Source: Roseateles sp. SL47 (lineage in GTDB: Bacteria; Pseudomonadota; Gammaproteobacteria; Burkholderiales; Burkholderiaceae_C). From it: a DNA stretch of 64,000 nt. Position 1 is the stretch's first letter; every line of letters starts with the position of its first letter. This document shows positions 62,601 to 64,000 of this stretch, one piece after another. Both the position numbers and the translations under genes were made by a program. The stretch covers positions 4,154,001 to 4,218,000 of the forward strand of contig NZ_CP113068.1 in assembly GCF_026625885.1 (NCBI RefSeq), given 5' to 3'. A model generated the notes under the pieces. It worked only from the letters and a program-made list of their open reading frames with translations, was not told the DNA's origin and did no database searches.

Positions 62601-63445
62601 ACCAGGTGGCGGCGCTGCAGGCGCTGCTGGATGCCATCGACGTCACCTTGTGGAAGACCGACCCGCTGGGTCAGCCCAACAGCGGCAATCTGTCGGTGCT
62701 GGTGGGCCGACCGCTGGCGGTGGTGCGGATGGCTACCTCGCTGGGCGTGGCCGGCGACCCCTGGGTGCGCCAGGATTGGGCCAGCACCGGCCTCAATAAC
62801 GATAACGGCCTGACCCAGACTTCGCCGCAGGTGAGGGTGGGGGACCACGGTCTCGATTCCAACGGCACCACCGGCTATTACCTGGGTGACGACTACAGCT
62901 GTTTTTTCGCCTCACGTGGTTACACGCCCAGCCTGGGAACCTTGCGCCGACTCATCTCCAGCGGTGTTGGCAGCACGGCTGAACGCCTGGCCCATGCGGT
63001 ACGGACCTTGCCACAACTGACCACGCCGGGAACGTCCAATCCCTATGTGGTGACCGACGCGACCTATCCGCTGCAGGCCGACGGCAACACGCGACAGTAC
63101 CTCACGGCGCTGGTGGACCCGCGCGGCCAGATTCCGGTCGTCTCGGGCATCCAGCCCGTCGAGTACCTGGCCTTGCCCGCCGGACCCGTCAGCGCTGCCC
63201 TGCAAAGCATGTTCGTCACCTTCCGCATGGGCCCGCTGTTGACCGACCCGGTGAAGCTCACGATGCCGCTGCCCGGCGCGGTCGGCGGCACCTGGACCTG
63301 GATCGAACGCACCGGCGTCTCCGTCTGGCGCGAGGACGGCAACATCGTGCAGCCCGGCGGTGGTGCCACCCTGCCGGACACGCCGCCGACACTGCGCGAA
63401 GGCTGGCTCAAGCTCGGCGGCGCCTTTGCGAGCAAAGGAAACTGA
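59696..63445 (+). CDS. Unknown operon protein, 1249 residues
   Basis: This large protein has no signal peptide and is Trp/Pro/Thr-rich with many predicted beta strands. Early motifs are LHLTWTLPSALRSG and EFPPAPNRWLITRSFV. A coiled coil spans about residues 400-495, (INATQQQLDQAQAELLSLQQA and TEIDGLKAQLASDRSTLGTLL). The C-terminal part has KLWVVDAFGQVLKAID and NRTGVSVWRED-like beta structures, with SNGTTGYYLGDDYSCFFA near 1060. A scaffold or fibre-base role is possible but speculative. Its ATG overlaps the previous stop (ATGA), and the next gene starts two bases after its own stop. Confidence 0.65.
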   Translation: MTAIVNPIWAGPCLWVPMYPEALLIGTPNQTGATWANTSMDYSALPYGTPAAGPFTTNGGTPLTGLHLTWTLPSALRSGLQPDAEGAVEFPPAPNRWLITRSFVAQDGDAPTLTAWVLQSDYTGADGTTSWPDPTGEVNYTGLGKVFTLASWQALPGAQPAFLQAIAPGNVAFAAVYANVGNVFAFYDPLPDSAQGTYAYSVLGWFATPSDDPLFGAGSGFTDGTQWQALMDGLDWTTLTSVTAAQAAWQDWLQSNPITGGPPLTPAQGQWASQTLCQAFLHSIEWKGNNYAYPLYTDVAHSPNPPAVAIGSNAAEALAAWIASTMPAAVQEEVETMLLAFQNSLIFDYATDRAKFEMVTQAARFGSLPTGDVWVVSRPGDANVSLNAQGGNSTLPLTSPQTQLLVSINATQQQLDQAQAELLSLQQALYAALWKQINWAPRTGIPKSQITAYVQQLTAPGTGSIPTKQTEIDGLKAQLASDRSTLGTLLGKDYELSSIKAPRSFAPMDPVVLVAGAGTDSKLAQPGAFAGDPGAAGRFTGQTLTSLTVAVPPGSSTLVTLDGSDLQPVLLAGSGIPKECPQFWVETLLLDPANARWLARLAYGKAGVSDPSEDQLQALTTVIQAQQALPFSGEGLALADGRLLAAAVGFQGVPPSAIAVDPWVTPWTPVYLDWQVGWSPSAAGDNPSGMLKDWSLDDVDYVWTGSTIGTPTDVYTGRTTLTPNQAIGLNVSIEKFLAVPANVQQLLQFDVTALQQTATALTNLDVLAQSLSGLNDQFGMRLAQPTSIIDSPQAAMTGGVSGYIPAATGKQFYPLRAGHFTVQKLWVVDAFGQVLKAIDTNINVRPVVSQSMKTASVPGTAQLVPRITQSSQLAAWLVDATNDALPSNSSDATSPLCGWLLPNHLDSSLTVFDAAGNNLGALIQIENDQGQAVRWDAAPGSGAALGAPPAIHNTHLAGLVNGILAQGINQVAALQALLDAIDVTLWKTDPLGQPNSGNLSVLVGRPLAVVRMATSLGVAGDPWVRQDWASTGLNNDNGLTQTSPQVRVGDHGLDSNGTTGYYLGDDYSCFFASRGYTPSLGTLRRLISSGVGSTAERLAHAVRTLPQLTTPGTSNPYVVTDATYPLQADGNTRQYLTALVDPRGQIPVVSGIQPVEYLALPAGPVSAALQSMFVTFRMGPLLTDPVKLTMPLPGAVGGTWTWIERTGVSVWREDGNIVQPGGGATLPDTPPTLREGWLKLGGAFASKGN

Positions 63446-63446
63446 G

Positions 63447-64000
63447 ATGTCCAAGCTGCTGATTCACCGGGCGTTGGTCGAAACATCCAACACGCTGCTG
63501 AGCTACTCGGTGGCGCCGGACTCCCTGCCGTCCGGCGCCGTTGGCATGCTGGCCTTTGGCGCGATGAACAACGGGACGGACAACGTGGTCTTTTCCCGCG
63601 CGAACAACGACAGCATCACCATCACCTTGCCTTCGAACCTGACCACTGCGCTGTCGGCCGTTGGCTACCGGTCCCTGGATCCTTCCACCTGGAGTATCAA
63701 TCCTCTGGCGGGATCTCCCGGTTCGTTCATCGTTCGGCCCCTGCCTGCCAGCGTCACGCTCAAGGCGGGGGAGGGGCTCGCGGTGCAGCTCACACAGATC
63801 CAGGTCGACGGGACGCAGGGAAGCACCTGCCAGGTGGAGATTGACGAAAGCATTGGTGACGACTACGGCAGCATCGAACTGCCGGTTGAGATCACGGGCC
63901 CCCAACTGGAAATTTCCGCACTGGCCAGCCCGGCCACCGTGACACTGGGCCAGCCCTCGACCATCAGCTTCACAGCGACCGGTGGAAGCCGTGTGGAACT
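63447..64000 (+). CDS. Unknown operon protein, truncated by the window end
   Basis: The frame is open from ATG 63447 to the window edge, giving at least 184 residues. AAAGGAAACTGAG supplies the ribosome site. The protein starts MSKLLIHRALVETSNTLL without a signal peptide. The first 120 residues are beta-rich (TITLPSNLTTALSAVGYRSL, PASVTLKAGEGLAVQLTQ). A second beta domain of Ig-like look begins at ISALASPATVTLGQPSTISF and runs off the end. It continues the operon, so more genes probably lie beyond 64000. Confidence 0.6.
   Translation, partial: MSKLLIHRALVETSNTLLSYSVAPDSLPSGAVGMLAFGAMNNGTDNVVFSRANNDSITITLPSNLTTALSAVGYRSLDPSTWSINPLAGSPGSFIVRPLPASVTLKAGEGLAVQLTQIQVDGTQGSTCQVEIDESIGDDYGSIELPVEITGPQLEISALASPATVTLGQPSTISFTATGGSRVE

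Overview
The window reads as one stretch of chromosome from a GC-rich, metabolically versatile betaproteobacterium, most likely a Burkholderiales member near Roseateles/Mitsuaria, Ideonella or Rhizobacter. That placement is inference: it rests on the PETase-like cutinase, the Bug (TctC) solute-binding protein, the CzcI-CzcCBA order, a PEP-CTERM protein, a LitR-type light cluster and the codon bias. No rRNA, tRNA, insertion sequence, phage integrase or CRISPR array was seen.

Layout. 1-1.7 kb: a hipBA toxin-antitoxin pair, apparently expressed from a leaderless promoter. 1.8-4.7 kb: a secreted beta-propeller lipoprotein and a secreted polyhydroxybutyrate (PHB) depolymerase. 4.8-11.2 kb: CzcI and a CzcCBA heavy-metal efflux pump rich in histidine. 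11.3-15.5 kb: gamma-glutamyltranspeptidase, then on the minus strand a PETase-like polyester hydrolase, a lipase-chaperone-like protein and an AraC regulator. 15.8-20.8 kb: an aldehyde dehydrogenase, a cysteine-cluster protein, a PEP-CTERM protein coupled to a phytase-like esterase, and an unknown protein. 20.9-28.8 kb: a DUF2946 protein, a TonB-dependent receptor and a complete peptide/nickel-type ABC importer, forming a plausible outer-membrane-to-cytoplasm route for a metal chelate. 28.9-34.8 kb: small exported proteins, a decayed CNNM/CorC-type fragment, a superfamily 1 helicase, LysE, a GFA-domain protein and a Bug protein. 34.7-39.3 kb: a light-response type cluster with a MerR/LitR-like regulator divergent from an FAD oxidoreductase, a photolyase homologue with unusual domain order, and a short-chain dehydrogenase lacking its catalytic tyrosine. 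39.5-42.2 kb: a large unknown membrane-associated protein and an LpxO-like hydroxylase.

The most unusual part is 42.2 kb to the window end. A visibly AT-rich control region is followed by nine co-directional genes, tightly spaced and mostly overlapping or translationally coupled, running off the window. They encode a small beta-rich protein, two polyglycine/collagen-like proteins, a fusion of two degenerate class 3 lipase domains to a collagen-like tail, a 3168-residue modular giant resembling DUF6603 proteins, and four unknown proteins of 510, 311, 1249 and at least 184 residues. None has a recognisable signal peptide. The lipase-like domains carry Thr and Asp where the serine nucleophile should be. 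I read this as a multi-protein scaffold or fibre-like assembly of unknown purpose. It is the best candidate here for an undescribed system.
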